This document shows positions 12,761 through 22,084 of a stretch of 64,000 nucleotides of DNA, one piece after another. The notes beneath the pieces are model-generated. The model was not told where the DNA came from. It made no database searches and saw only the letters and a program-made list of their open reading frames with translations. The stretch is from Anthopleura xanthogrammica. Lineage: Eukaryota > Cnidaria > Anthozoa > Actiniaria > Actiniidae. Positions within the stretch are counted from its first letter, which is position 1; each line of letters begins with the position of its first letter. The DNA lies in NCBI GenBank assembly GCA_964019055.1, contig OZ025208.1, positions 9,244,539 through 9,308,538 of the forward strand, given 5' to 3'. Both the position numbers and the translations under genes were made by a program.

Positions 12761-13837
12761 ATGAACGCTTCGAACATTACGCGGACATCAGCAAGAGATT
12801 GGAGTGCGTTTCTGAATCGTAGTACAACTATCATCGCTGTAGAGACAAGTATTTTACTCCTTATTGGAGTGATTGCCATTGGAGGAAATCTTCTGGTAGT
12901 AATCTCCATCTATCGCACCCCCAGTCTTCGTACCATCACTAACTACTTCGTACTTTCGCTTTCTTTGACTGATATTTTTTATTCTGCCACAGTTTTGCCT
13001 ATCACTATTACTTGGTCGATGACGAGCCGATTTATTTTCGGAGAAAGTTTGTGTGATTTTCAAGGAATTTCGATTAATGCTCTTTTCTTCGCGTCCGTCT
13101 TGAACATGGCTTTCATGGCCGTCAACCGATATATCAAAGTCTGCAAGTCTCAAAAATACCAAAAACTACAAAAGAAAAACGTGAGCTTGGTGCTAATCAG
13201 CGCCATTTGGATTTGCAGCTTTACTTTTGTGGTTATGTACAGCAAAGTCGGGAACTTCACGAGCATTGGTTTTAAGTCCAATGAGATTAGATGTGGATTT
13301 ATTTACAAGAAACTTCACGACACGATATCGAAGGTGATTGGAAACACCGTGTTGGTAGTCAGTTTGACCGTCCCATTCACTGTCATTACATTCTGCTATT
13401 TTAAAGTCTTCAAGAAAATTCGACAGCATAAGAGACGAGTTTTCCCTCAAGAAACTCATGAACTTCGCAATATTCCTATTACCCAAGATCCTCAGTGTTC
13501 TCTCGCTGCTTCCAGATTACCAAGTCCTCAGTGTAAACAGAATGTTCGAGATCCATGTGTTTCTACACGTAATCATGCTAGGAACCTGGGCACTAGTGTT
13601 CAAGAAATCAAGATCACGTGGACAGTGTTTGCAGTTTTGATGGGGTATTGTGTAGCATGGATCCCAGTCCTCATCGTCACATTCGCATCGAGCCTCCTGG
13701 GTGAAAAGAAGATTCCTCGCTCGGCTGAAATGATCATAACGTTCGCAGGGTCGAGTAGCTGTGTCATTAATCCCATAATATACGGAGTAATGAACCCGGC
13801 GTTTAGAAGAGAGTACAAAAAGATATTTAGATTATAA
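12761..13837 (+). CDS. Class A GPCR paralogue 2
   Basis: A 358-residue seven-transmembrane receptor in one exon, taking the first ATG at 12761. TM1-TM2 (GGNLLVV, LSLSLTDIF) is almost identical to its neighbours. TM3 has SLCDF and VNRY in place of DRY. TM6 reads YCVAWIP, keeping the proline that the other two copies lack. TM7 is NPIIY followed by GVMNPAF. The third intracellular loop is about 45 residues longer than in the paralogues and rich in Gln, Pro and Cys. It then rejoins the shared LGTSVQEIK motif before TM6. Ligand unknown; probably an orphan cnidarian receptor. The tail ends a few residues after helix 8. Confidence 0.87.
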   Translation: MNASNITRTSARDWSAFLNRSTTIIAVETSILLLIGVIAIGGNLLVVISIYRTPSLRTITNYFVLSLSLTDIFYSATVLPITITWSMTSRFIFGESLCDFQGISINALFFASVLNMAFMAVNRYIKVCKSQKYQKLQKKNVSLVLISAIWICSFTFVVMYSKVGNFTSIGFKSNEIRCGFIYKKLHDTISKVIGNTVLVVSLTVPFTVITFCYFKVFKKIRQHKRRVFPQETHELRNIPITQDPQCSLAASRLPSPQCKQNVRDPCVSTRNHARNLGTSVQEIKITWTVFAVLMGYCVAWIPVLIVTFASSLLGEKKIPRSAEMIITFAGSSSCVINPIIYGVMNPAFRREYKKIFRL

Positions 13838-14240
13838 AGTTTTAGTTTAAAACACTTTCTTCTACTCCTTTTATTGTTTTTTTTTTCTTGTAACCTTGCC
13901 TACCTTGCTCTCATTGGTTATCTATTTTCTATCTTTATCATATATACACTACCTTCCACTCTTATTCTCTCTTTTACTCCGACGAAGGACTAGCGTCCGA
14001 AACGTCAGTAAGTGATCTCTCTTATTTTTTACGGTGTAAAATTTAACTTTTTATCCATACTGTTTCATTAGAAACACCGACGCAGCCCACACTAGCTTAC
14101 CGCTAGTTATCATCTCTTTTTCTCCTCGTGTCTGGTTTTCAGTTACGATCCCCGGCCCGCGCGAGCCTGCGTTACTTGTGATCAGTACCTCTCGTTCCTC
14201 GGTGACCACTAACCATGGAAAAAGCAGGCGCCCTGGAGAC
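13838..14240 (+). repeat. Retroelement 3' tail-like sequence
   Basis: Contains GACGAAGGACTAGCGTCCGA at 13980-13999 followed by AACGTC. This is the type of hyphenated repeat found just after the coding part of Penelope-like or related retroelements. No coding remnant is visible. It directly follows the GPCR2 stop and may supply its 3' UTR. Confidence 0.4.
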
Positions 14241-15060
14241 GAAAATGGTCATTTGTAATATGAATGCAACTTATGAGCATGCACAAATGCTTCCGTGATC
14301 TCGACGTTAGGTTTGCGATCGTTTCCAAGAGTCAGATCACATGAGAAGTGGTCGCCATTGGTTGACATCCAACACTCTGGATACCAAAACCCTGTCGTTC
14401 TTACTGCGCATGCTCGACAAAATGTTATTTTGATTGCGTGCACTAATTTTGTTTCGACCAATCATCGCGCGAGATGCTTTATTTCATCACCACGCTTGTA
14501 ATTCTGGGGTTTCCCAGAATCCCTGCTATTTTGTTGAATCTTTGCAGTAAGCTTGACAGGGTTTTGGGTCCAGAGTAAATAATGAAAGGAACATCTTGTC
14601 AAATTAAACCGACAAGGCGGTTACCTCGTCAAATGAAAACAAACCAAGATCCAATTTCTTTTCAAATCTTTTCAATGATCATTTGAATATCTCAGTACGC
14701 TTCTCAGCATATTGACGCTGAAGTTAATACATATCTTGCCTCAAGACAAATTACCAGATAGCTAAGTGCAATCAGTAAATCCAATCGTATTTCAATTTTG
14801 AAATTTAATTTCAAGTTGTCTAAATTAATAAAAAAAACAATACTCGACAAACAAGAAAATGCTTTATTCATTGACCTTCAAATGTCTTACAAGTAAATAA
14901 GTAAGTCAAATTCAAAGATATCGAAAATAAATGATCTTTTTTCGTCTCAGTTATATTTCCTTCTCCCTGATAGAAATCGAAACCCCTGTATTCACAAATT
15001 ATATCATCATTGAGTCAGTTTCTTGATCACTGGCGGTCTTTATCCTTCATATTCGCCCAA
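14241..15060. other. Intergenic, nothing recognised
   Basis: No gene, RNA or clear repeat structure can be supported. Short open frames on both strands have no domain. Confidence 0.4.
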
Positions 15061-15065
15061 CGGCG

Positions 15066-15284
15066 GCTTACAGCGCGACGCGCAAAAGTATGACCACTTT
15101 TAATATATTAGAATACTTCTATGCACAGGTTTTTTGCTGCCAAACGAGTTTTTACACCCCTTATTTGGTAAAACCAGACAGCTTGGCATCAAATGTGTCT
15201 GTTTAAAGTACAAAACCCGTGCATAGAAGTATGCGAATACATTAAATGTGGTCCTACTTTTTCATGTTGCGCTGTAACAGGTTG
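15066..15284. mobile_element. Foldback MITE
   Basis: The left arm (TTACAGCGCGACGCGCAAAA from 15068, on to GAATACTTCTATGCAC) pairs with the right arm (GTGCATAGAAGTATG at 15219 through GCGCTGTAAC at 15282) over ~60 bp with mismatches. The loop is ~85 bp and non-coding. Confidence 0.65.
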
Positions 15285-16110
15285 ATACTTAGTCATCAAC
15301 CTACCGTGGAGGTTGATATCTAGTATAAGGCGGTTATACCCTCGGGTTGATATATCTCATATCCACTGACCTCGGTATAAGGTATATAACCTTTACTTAT
15401 ACACCTGCGTGTAATATTTGAAAACTGAAAAAGCCATGAATTAACATTGCCCACAGCGTACAATAGCGTTCAGCCTTCTATTGTATTAACCTTTTCAACA
15501 AGGGACGCTAAAATTCTATCTAGAAAAAGCAGCTGGTCAGTCGGGACTTGGTGATGCTCTCTGTTTACGCGTTGCAGCTACGACTTTGGCGATATCTGTT
15601 GGATTAAAGTAAAAATTTTGTCCTCGGCCCAAGACCAGGGTCCAAAAACATACAAATCAAAGGTGAGACATTTTCCGCCTGCTGAGTATCAATAATAATA
15701 TTACAGTAATATAATAATATTTAAAAAACAGCTTACTTTGCTTTGGTGTACTAGCTATAGCTTACATCTCGATCTCGAAAGGATACGTAGGAAATAACTT
15801 TTCAAGCTTGAGATTCGGGAAAAAAGGATGAAAAATAAGAGAGGAAACGTCGAGGCAGCTTATCATATTTGCAGGCACGATAAATTCGGCACAAATATGC
15901 GAGAAAGAAGTGAGTTTACTGGTTGAATTTCACTTAATTGTTTTAAGAAATTAGTAATAAGTTTACATGATGTAAGGTATCAAAGGCCAGGACCAGTTAT
16001 GGTCAGTCATATTATCATTATTTTATTATTATTATTATTATGTTCAACGGCATTCTTTGCAAGGAGAGGGAGGGAGGGTGCTAGAGAGAAAGAGAGACAG
16101 AGACAAATGG
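15285..16110. other. Intergenic, nothing coding
   Basis: AT-rich, with short ATT/TTA runs at about 16018-16041 and purine-rich GAGAGA at 16060-16105. No gene seen. Confidence 0.4.
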
Positions 16111-16114
16111 AATG

Positions 16115-16332
16115 GAATGAATATTTATTTACCCTCGGTATTCCTATCAACTAAAATAACAATTGCTTTTCATGGAAGCCGAGCTTGTAAAAATAAATAG
16201 ATAACTATGAATATTACAGAATTAGGTAAAATGCTTAAAAGATGCAAGCTCCCTCTTGAATTGTGAAAGGCTGTTGGCATGTTTCACATGGTTGGGAAGC
16301 TGGTTCCAGATCTTAGCACCATCATACACAAA
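16115..16332 (-). pseudogene. LINE reverse-transcriptase 3' end fragment
   Basis: On the reverse strand, from about 16325 down to 16250, the translation reads GAKIWNQLPNHVKHANSLSQF. That is the conserved tail following the reverse transcriptase of CR1/L2/jockey-type LINEs. It is followed by a short 3' UTR ending in ATTC-rich sequence near 16115. Everything upstream is replaced by a hexanucleotide array. A dead 5'-truncated copy. Confidence 0.6.
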
Positions 16333-16614
16333 AGACAGAGACAGAGACAGAGACAGAGACAGAGACAGAGACAGAGACAGAGACAGAGACAGAGACAGAG
16401 ACAGAGACAGAGACAGAGACAGAGACAGAGACAGAGACAGAGACAGAGACAGAGACAGAGACAGAGACAGAGACAGAGACAGAGACAGAGACAGAGACAG
16501 AGACAGAGACAGAGACAGAGACAGAGACAGAGACAGAGACAGAGACAGAGACAGAGACAGAGACAGAGACAGAGACAGAGACAGAGACAGAGACAGAGAC
16601 AGAGACAGAGACAG
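16330..16614. repeat. (GACAGA)n array, about 47 copies
   Basis: A near-perfect hexanucleotide tract. Frames through it (Arg-Asp, Arg-Gln or Ser-Val repeats) are artefacts. It sits between two LINE-tail-like segments. Confidence 0.97.
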
Positions 16615-16720
16615 TGAATGAGTGAATGAATGAATGAATCAAGTTTATTTTATACACGGTGGTTCCATGCGTTAGAATAAATTTTCTTTACATGAAAGCC
16701 GTGTGAAACAAATATATCAT
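16615..16720 (-). repeat. Second LINE 3'-tail-like segment
   Basis: GAATGAATCAAGTTTATTTTATACACGG and then ACATGAAAGCCGTGTG parallel, with divergence, the segment at 16118-16190 (ATATTTATTT...CATGGAAGCCGAGCTTG). This suggests a second copy of a related retroelement 3' UTR on the reverse strand. Confidence 0.45.
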
Positions 16721-16858
16721 TATTAAACTTTATAATACAGATATAATTAAATAAAAAATATGAAAATCCAATAATAGTAAAAATGTTTATCAAATTTAAT
16801 TGACAATTTTGCTTGCTCAACAATAACTTTTCTTAACAGAGAAAGAGAAGGACAGACT

Positions 16859-16889
<31 letters not shown>

Positions 16890-18054
16890 GGAGAGGGGGG
16901 AGAGAACCAGTGGAGAAAAGCTTGAAGCGAAGACTTAATGAGGTTGGACAAGAAGAATATATTTTCGTTTCGCATAAAAACTTAAAAGATTTCAGTAATA
17001 TTCTAAGTGCTTTGCAATGTATACTTCCTAACCTTTGTTTGTTACGAATGGCGCCATTATCCAGCAAGTTCAAGTTCATATTTATACGCTTTAGGGTTTT
17101 GTCTTCGTGCTTGCACTAGCACGTACTGAAATATAAAGCAATTTTCCAGTTCTTTCTAGCATTTCATTACATTTTTCACTTTACATATCGTCGGAGAAAA
17201 GTTTACATTTCATTGCGATTAAATCTCTTGTCGGATGTTAGCTTTCATGGATGGTTATTTTGGTACTTCTTATCCGTGTCAGACCTGACCTGCTTATCAA
17301 AAATCCTTCTTAAACTGCAATATATGAAAAGGGAATGACTTTAATTAGAAAGTTGACCAAAAATTGCGAAAATTGATTTATAAAAGTTTAAGTCTGAGAT
17401 AAAGTCTAGATTTTCAGAATTTTTTTTGGATATTTTACATTTTTCATTATTGAGTGGGAGAATAAAATAAAGAAATATCCGTTTCCCGATTCCCTGGGCT
17501 ACTAAGGATGACACCTCAGGTCCGCAAATTTTCTCTTTTGTCAGATCACCTGATGGGGTCTCTACTCTTGTTTTCCTTATTAATTTTTTAATATATAATC
17601 ATGAATTGTATACCTGCGTCGATGTTTAGACTAACAGTAGTCGATCTATGTTCTGCTATTTGTTTTGACTCCTACATCTGGAACTGAATAGCGAGAAAAA
17701 ATAAATCAATATGAGGCCATTATTCAATGAAGGGAAATCTTTAAGGCACGCAGTTGGGGGTTTGCACCAGAAACAGATATATCAGTATCACATTAACAAG
17801 CGTTTCCACGTTCCCCTAAGAATTCTGGGCAGGAAGGAGGGTTCAAAGGCACCCAATAAACCTAAAAATTCGGTATTTAGAATTAGCAATTTTCATGATT
17901 TGTTCGTTGTTTATTTTAATTGTCATCATAGTCAACTGAAGATACTGAGAGAGTGATAACTGCAATGCTCGAATATCTCTATATACAGTTATTTCAGTCA
18001 AAAAAGGTTAAAATTGAAGGGGTGAACGGCAAACGGCGATTGCACGACCGAAAG
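16721..18054. other. Intergenic with GA/G tract
   Basis: A purine tract (GA)n-(G)n lies at about 16858-16905. No coding region is supported; the open frame at 17711-17956 has no recognisable domain. Confidence 0.4.
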
Positions 18055-18154
18055 TAGCCTCCTTTGCAGACGTTCTTAGGGTCGTCACGTCGTCACGCAG
18101 CGTTTCTCTAGAGAAGTATTGCGTGACGACCCTAAGAGCGTCTGCGTAGGAGGC
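18055..18154. mobile_element. Short palindromic MITE
   Basis: AGCCTCCTTTGCAGACGTTC and the following TTAGGGTCGTCACG (18055-18090) are the near-exact inverse of CGTGACGACCCTAAGAGCG, TCTGCGTAGGAGGCT (18122-18155). The ~100-bp foldback is partly copied again in the adjoining tandem duplication. Confidence 0.7.
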
Positions 18155-18504
18155 TAGACCGAAAGGAACTGTGGGGTAATAAGAATTTTCTCATATATTC
18201 ATTTCTTTCTTTCCAGAATAGACGCATTCCATATACGAGTCGTATAGAGTACAGTGCCAGAGGTGACAAATATTACTGACTCTACAGTATTCGTTACGTC
18301 GTCACGCAACGTTTCTCTAGAGAAGTATTGCGTGACGACCCTAAGAGCGTCTGCGTAGGAGGCTAGACCGAAAGGAACTGTGGGGTAATAAGAATTTTCT
18401 CATATATTCATTTATTTATTTCCAGAATAGACGCATTCCATATGCGAGTCGTATAGAGTACAGTGCCAGAGGTGACAAATATTACTGACTCTACAGTATT
18501 CGTT
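18087..18504 (+). repeat. 209-bp tandem duplication upstream of GPCR3
   Basis: Copies 18087-18295 and 18296-18504 differ at only a few bases (for example the TTTCTTTC/TTTATTTA pyrimidine tract). Each holds a splice-acceptor-like tract (TTCCAG at 18216 and 18425) followed by AATAGACGCATTCCATAT. The second copy ends six bases before the GPCR3 ATG, so the leader of GPCR3 probably comes from a duplicated 5' exon with two alternative acceptors. Confidence 0.85.
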
Positions 18505-18509
18505 AGAGA

Positions 18510-19466
18510 ATGAACAAAACAAGCTGCACAAGTCTAAACAGAGGTTGGACTGAGTTCCTGAATCGCAGTCCAGCTACCATCGCTGTAGAGACAAGTATTT
18601 TACTCCTTATTGGAGTGATTGCCATTGGAGGAAATCTTCTGGTAGTAATCTCCATCTATCGTAATCCCAGTCTTCGTACCATCACTAACTACTTCGTACT
18701 TTCACTAGCGGTGTCAGATATTCTCTACCCGGTATTTGTGATATCAATTACTGTCGTAGCTTCAGTCAAAGGTCGTTCCTCTGTTGGGCGTCACTCGTGT
18801 GAATTTCAAGCAACTTCATCTACTAGCCTCGCAGTGGTGTCTATCAACACTATTGCGCTCATGGCCGTCAATCGATTTGTTCGCGTGTGTAAACCACAGA
18901 AGTACAAGAAAATATTCAACAGAAAAACTTCAATCATCATGATTGGTGCCGTGTGGATCACAAGTTTTACTGTTATGACCCTAGTCAACAGCGTGGGCAT
19001 TCTTGTTTACTCACGTCTTAGCCCCTACAAAACAATGTGCGTTTTTGCATACAACAAAAAGAAAAAACCTGGAATCATACTCAGCAACTTGCCTCACGTT
19101 TTCATTATTATTATTCCATTCACTATCATCGTTTACTGCTACTTTAAAGTTTTCAAGAAGATACGGGAACACAAGAGAAACGTCGCTCCTTCGGGTGGAC
19201 TGGGTACGAGCGTCCAAGAAATCAAAATCACGTGGTTATTGTTCGCAGTGCTGGTTGGGTATTGCTTGACTTGGGGTCTAGTGCTTGGTATTCTGCTAGC
19301 GTCGAATATAAGTTGTAGATATGAGTATCATTTGCCTCGTGAATTTCACATGCTTGTAACATACGGAGTAGCGAGCGGTAGCTTCCTCAATCCATTCATT
19401 TATGGCGTATTTAATACGGCCTTTAGACAAGAGTATAAGAATATACTTGGCTGCAAATGGTCGTAA
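18510..19466 (+). CDS. Class A GPCR paralogue 3
   Basis: A 318-residue single-exon seven-transmembrane receptor. The TM1-TM2 tract matches the other two copies (GGNLLVV, LSLAVSDIL). TM3 has HSCEF and VNRF for DRY. The loop before TM6 has [11 protein letters not shown]6 reads YCLTWGLV without the CWxP proline, and TM7 has NPFIYGVFNTAF. The tail ends CKWS. Extracellular Asn-linked sites occur near the N terminus. The ligand is unknown. The coding 3' end and the following UTR are tandemly duplicated (19404-19800), and the leader is duplicated upstream, so this locus has been rearranged recently. Confidence 0.86.
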   Translation: MNKTSCTSLNRGWTEFLNRSPATIAVETSILLLIGVIAIGGNLLVVISIYRNPSLRTITNYFVLSLAVSDILYPVFVISITVVASVKGRSSVGRHSCEFQATSSTSLAVVSINTIALMAVNRFVRVCKPQKYKKIFNRKTSIIMIGAVWITSFTVMTLVNSVGILVYSRLSPYKTMCVFAYNKKKKPGIILSNLPHVFIIIIPFTIIVYCYFKVFKKIREHKRNVAPSGGLGTSVQEIKITWLLFAVLVGYCLTWGLVLGILLASNISCRYEYHLPREFHMLVTYGVASGSFLNPFIYGVFNTAFRQEYKNILGCKWS

Positions 19467-19800
19467 CATGTAAGGAAACATTTCTAAACCCTAACGGACT
19501 CATTTCGCGTCAGCATGATATTTTCCAATCCAGACAACATGGCGTATTCAATATGGCCTTTAGACAAAAGTATAAGAATATACTTGGCTGCAAATGGTCG
19601 TAACATGTAAGGAAACATTTCTAAACCCTAACGGACTCATTTCGCGTCAGCATGATATTTTCCCATCCAGACAACATGGCGTATTCAATATGGCCTTTAG
19701 ACAAGAATATAAGAAAATAATTGGTCAAAATTGGTGCAAATGGTCAAAAGATGTAACTCAAACATTTGTAAAACCTAATGGACCCACTTAGCTTGAGCAT
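19404..19800 (+). repeat. 137-bp tandem repeat over the GPCR3 3' end, 3 copies
   Basis: Units begin at 19404, 19541 and 19678. Each starts GGCGTATT and encodes or resembles the receptor tail (TAFRQEYKNILGCKWS), followed by 3' UTR. The first unit provides the real C terminus and stop. The second is nearly identical. The third is more diverged (KKIIGQNWCKWS). The second and third are non-coding remnants. Confidence 0.85.
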
Positions 19801-20860
19801 GATATGTTTCTCATTGTAGACGACGTCTCAGATTTGTCATAACATGCATGTAAGCAAACATTTCTAAACCCTAACGGACTTATTTAGCTTGTTTCGAAGT
19901 TTTGGAGTTTAATTATTTTTGGGCGTGACATTTTCCAATTCAGACCACGTTTCTCTCCCTTAGATATTGCTTCTTTCTTTAATAGTTTAAGGCTTGATAA
20001 ACAACCATACCGTTGATTGTTCGTTTCATTTATTGTTCAAATAGACCTCTTTACCTTGAGCGTAATGTTTTCCCATTTCAGACCACGTGTCATTGTCTTG
20101 AGTAGCATTACTTTGTTTAGCGGTTGCGCATGAGAACACACATGAATATGGACACAACTCAAACAAGGAATCTTATTAATCTTATTGGTCTGCAATAGGA
20201 AAACATTACCGACCCAAGATAAAGATGTCTTTTTATTACCCATGCATGCTACTTTTTCTTATAACTATTAATTATTTACAAACTGACATGACTCAGTATA
20301 AATAATATTAGAGCGTCGGATTACTGTACTAACCAAGATACTTAACATAGATCATTAAAAAATGAGTGTCTCTCATGGAAGTATACGATGGGAACCGCAG
20401 AGCACGCAAGGGAGAAGTAGAAGCAAAACACTAAGGAAAACCGCTGAAATTACTGTAAGATTTACTTCATAATGTATACAAGCTATTTATAATGCTGTTA
20501 ATAAAATATTTTGAAATTTAGAGTACAACAGAAGGCATCGCCTTCGGGAAGGCATCGGGAACTGACGTACGAAGACTTTTAACCAATCACAGTCTCGAGT
20601 TCACTGACCATCCACTGACGATGATTGGATGTTGCACGATGACGATAGTCATGGCAACACGTCAGTGCAGGAGTCAGTTTTTGAGTCAGAACAATATGTA
20701 TAAGTTCGAGACACGTAATCTATATTTCAGTCCAATGACATATGCGCGTATTGCAATTGTATCTCAATAATTACACCGCGAGTGATACATAAAATATTTC
20801 AGAACTAAATATATACAATTTACAGATAAATAATTTTGAACTCAGTGAAAAAGTCATCTG
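19801..20860. other. Intergenic, dispersed repeat copy
   Basis: Sequence at 20067-20135 (GTTTTCCCATTTCAGACCACGTGTCAT core) recurs at 63930-64000 and, more diverged, near 1663-1710: a dispersed repeat of unknown type. A possible tiny exon at 20361-20450 (ATG followed by 30 codons, then GTAAGA) has no partner I can identify. Confidence 0.4.
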
Positions 20861-21994
20861 CTAAGATTCAGCGTTTTGTTCGTTTGTTTCTTCCTGTTCT
20901 TCGGATACTTCATAATGTTGTATTCTCTTCATGAATGCGTTTCCCATAACACCTCTTTTGGACCGCTTTGTATTTACATTCCTTCCTTTTTCATGGCTGC
21001 TATTTGAACTGGGTTTGTCAGTGATCTTTTCCTTGAGTCTCCATAGCAACGTGGGCTCTCGTGAAACGCAGTTTTCATTCTCTACAGTTTCGTCTACCCC
21101 TCCTGGGAAAGGCGTAGGTTGACGTCCTAAGACAGGAGAATTTGGAGTCGAGTGCGGAAACATCCTTTGTTGTGGGACTGATTCCTTATTGCCTGGAGGA
21201 ATGTGAGGTTGGTCAAAAGAGTCATAGAAGACAGCTTCTGGGGTGTGAATCGCCGATGGCCTCTCCTGGGCCTCGTCATCTTCAGATGGTGGCGGTGTTC
21301 GTGTTGTAAGACTCACTGGTTTTAGGTTTAAGGGTGGTAAACGATCTTGAGGTAAAATGTCTCCATTTTCTGGTCTGGCCATTAGTTTTTCTTCTTTCTG
21401 TGAAATAGGTGGCAGCAAAGAGCCACCTAAATGTTCTTTGGGCCTTCTGTGTCTTCGTCTAGAAGGCCTTGGCCGGATAATAGCTGGGAAAACTATTTGT
21501 ACATCTTTCCCATCTTCGAGGGACAACTTTCTTTTTTCCTCGCTACTTTCTGTTTCCAACAAGCCGTTATTTTCCTTGTTGTCCATACTGACTTCATCCT
21601 TAAAGCGAACACTCTTCCTTCGTTTTGGTCTTACTTCTCTGGGTTCAGCCTCTCCCTTGGTGAACGCTTGCCACTTTCGTAAAATATTTCTTGCCATTTT
21701 CTGCATTTCTTCTTCTTTGACCTTCTCTACCTCGCTTACTGTTCCTCCTTGTTCCTCTACTCCTTCGTCTTCATTCACAGATAACAACCTTGTCGTTGCT
21801 TGTTTGATCCTGAGATAGTGAGCGAGAGATACCCCATCCAGTGCTTCAAAGTCCATCATTTCTTGTCTCGCTTTTTTCCGAAGTTCATCAATCTTTTTTT
21901 CGACTTCTTCGTCATTCAGTTCCTTTTTATCTGAAGCTGCCGAGATTCTACCACTTGATTTATGCATCTCACTCTTTTTTGAAAAATTTCTCAT
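20861..21994 (-). CDS. Uncharacterised charged, mostly disordered protein
   Basis: I do not recognise the family. The reverse-strand frame stays open above 21994, but its first ATG is at 21994 (MRNFSKKSEM), giving 377 residues. A spliced upstream start is possible because the frame is open to 22084. Residues ~25-60 form a charged helix/coiled-coil (ELNDEEVEKKIDELRKKA), followed by a conserved-looking segment ending AHYLRIKQATTRLL. A basic patch RRKSVRFKDE fits the RVxF-type docking motif for protein phosphatase 1. The rest is Pro/Ser/Glu-rich and probably unstructured. No signal peptide or membrane segment, so likely nuclear or cytosolic. It is divergent from the EGF/laminin-G gene. Confidence 0.6.
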   Translation of the reverse strand: MRNFSKKSEMHKSSGRISAASDKKELNDEEVEKKIDELRKKARQEMMDFEALDGVSLAHYLRIKQATTRLLSVNEDEGVEEQGGTVSEVEKVKEEEMQKMARNILRKWQAFTKGEAEPREVRPKRRKSVRFKDEVSMDNKENNGLLETESSEEKRKLSLEDGKDVQIVFPAIIRPRPSRRRHRRPKEHLGGSLLPPISQKEEKLMARPENGDILPQDRLPPLNLKPVSLTTRTPPPSEDDEAQERPSAIHTPEAVFYDSFDQPHIPPGNKESVPQQRMFPHSTPNSPVLGRQPTPFPGGVDETVENENCVSREPTLLWRLKEKITDKPSSNSSHEKGRNVNTKRSKRGVMGNAFMKRIQHYEVSEEQEETNEQNAES

Positions 21995-22084
21995 CGTAGT
22001 TTCACCTTGAAAAAAGATTCCCACAAATACAAATTCTGGCAGCTCTTGCCTTTGATGAAACCAAACTTGTACAACTTCAGTCAA

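Noticed and set aside
16256..16657. Arg-Asp, Arg-Gln and Ser-Val repeat proteins
   Set aside because: They are translations of the GACAGA array.
19594..19791. 65-codon frame resembling the GPCR tail
   Set aside because: It is the duplicated 3' end of GPCR3 without upstream transmembrane coding; not a gene.
20361..20450. Possible first exon of a basic protein on the + strand (ATG then GTAAGA donor)
   Set aside because: No downstream exon could be matched and the length is too short to exclude chance.
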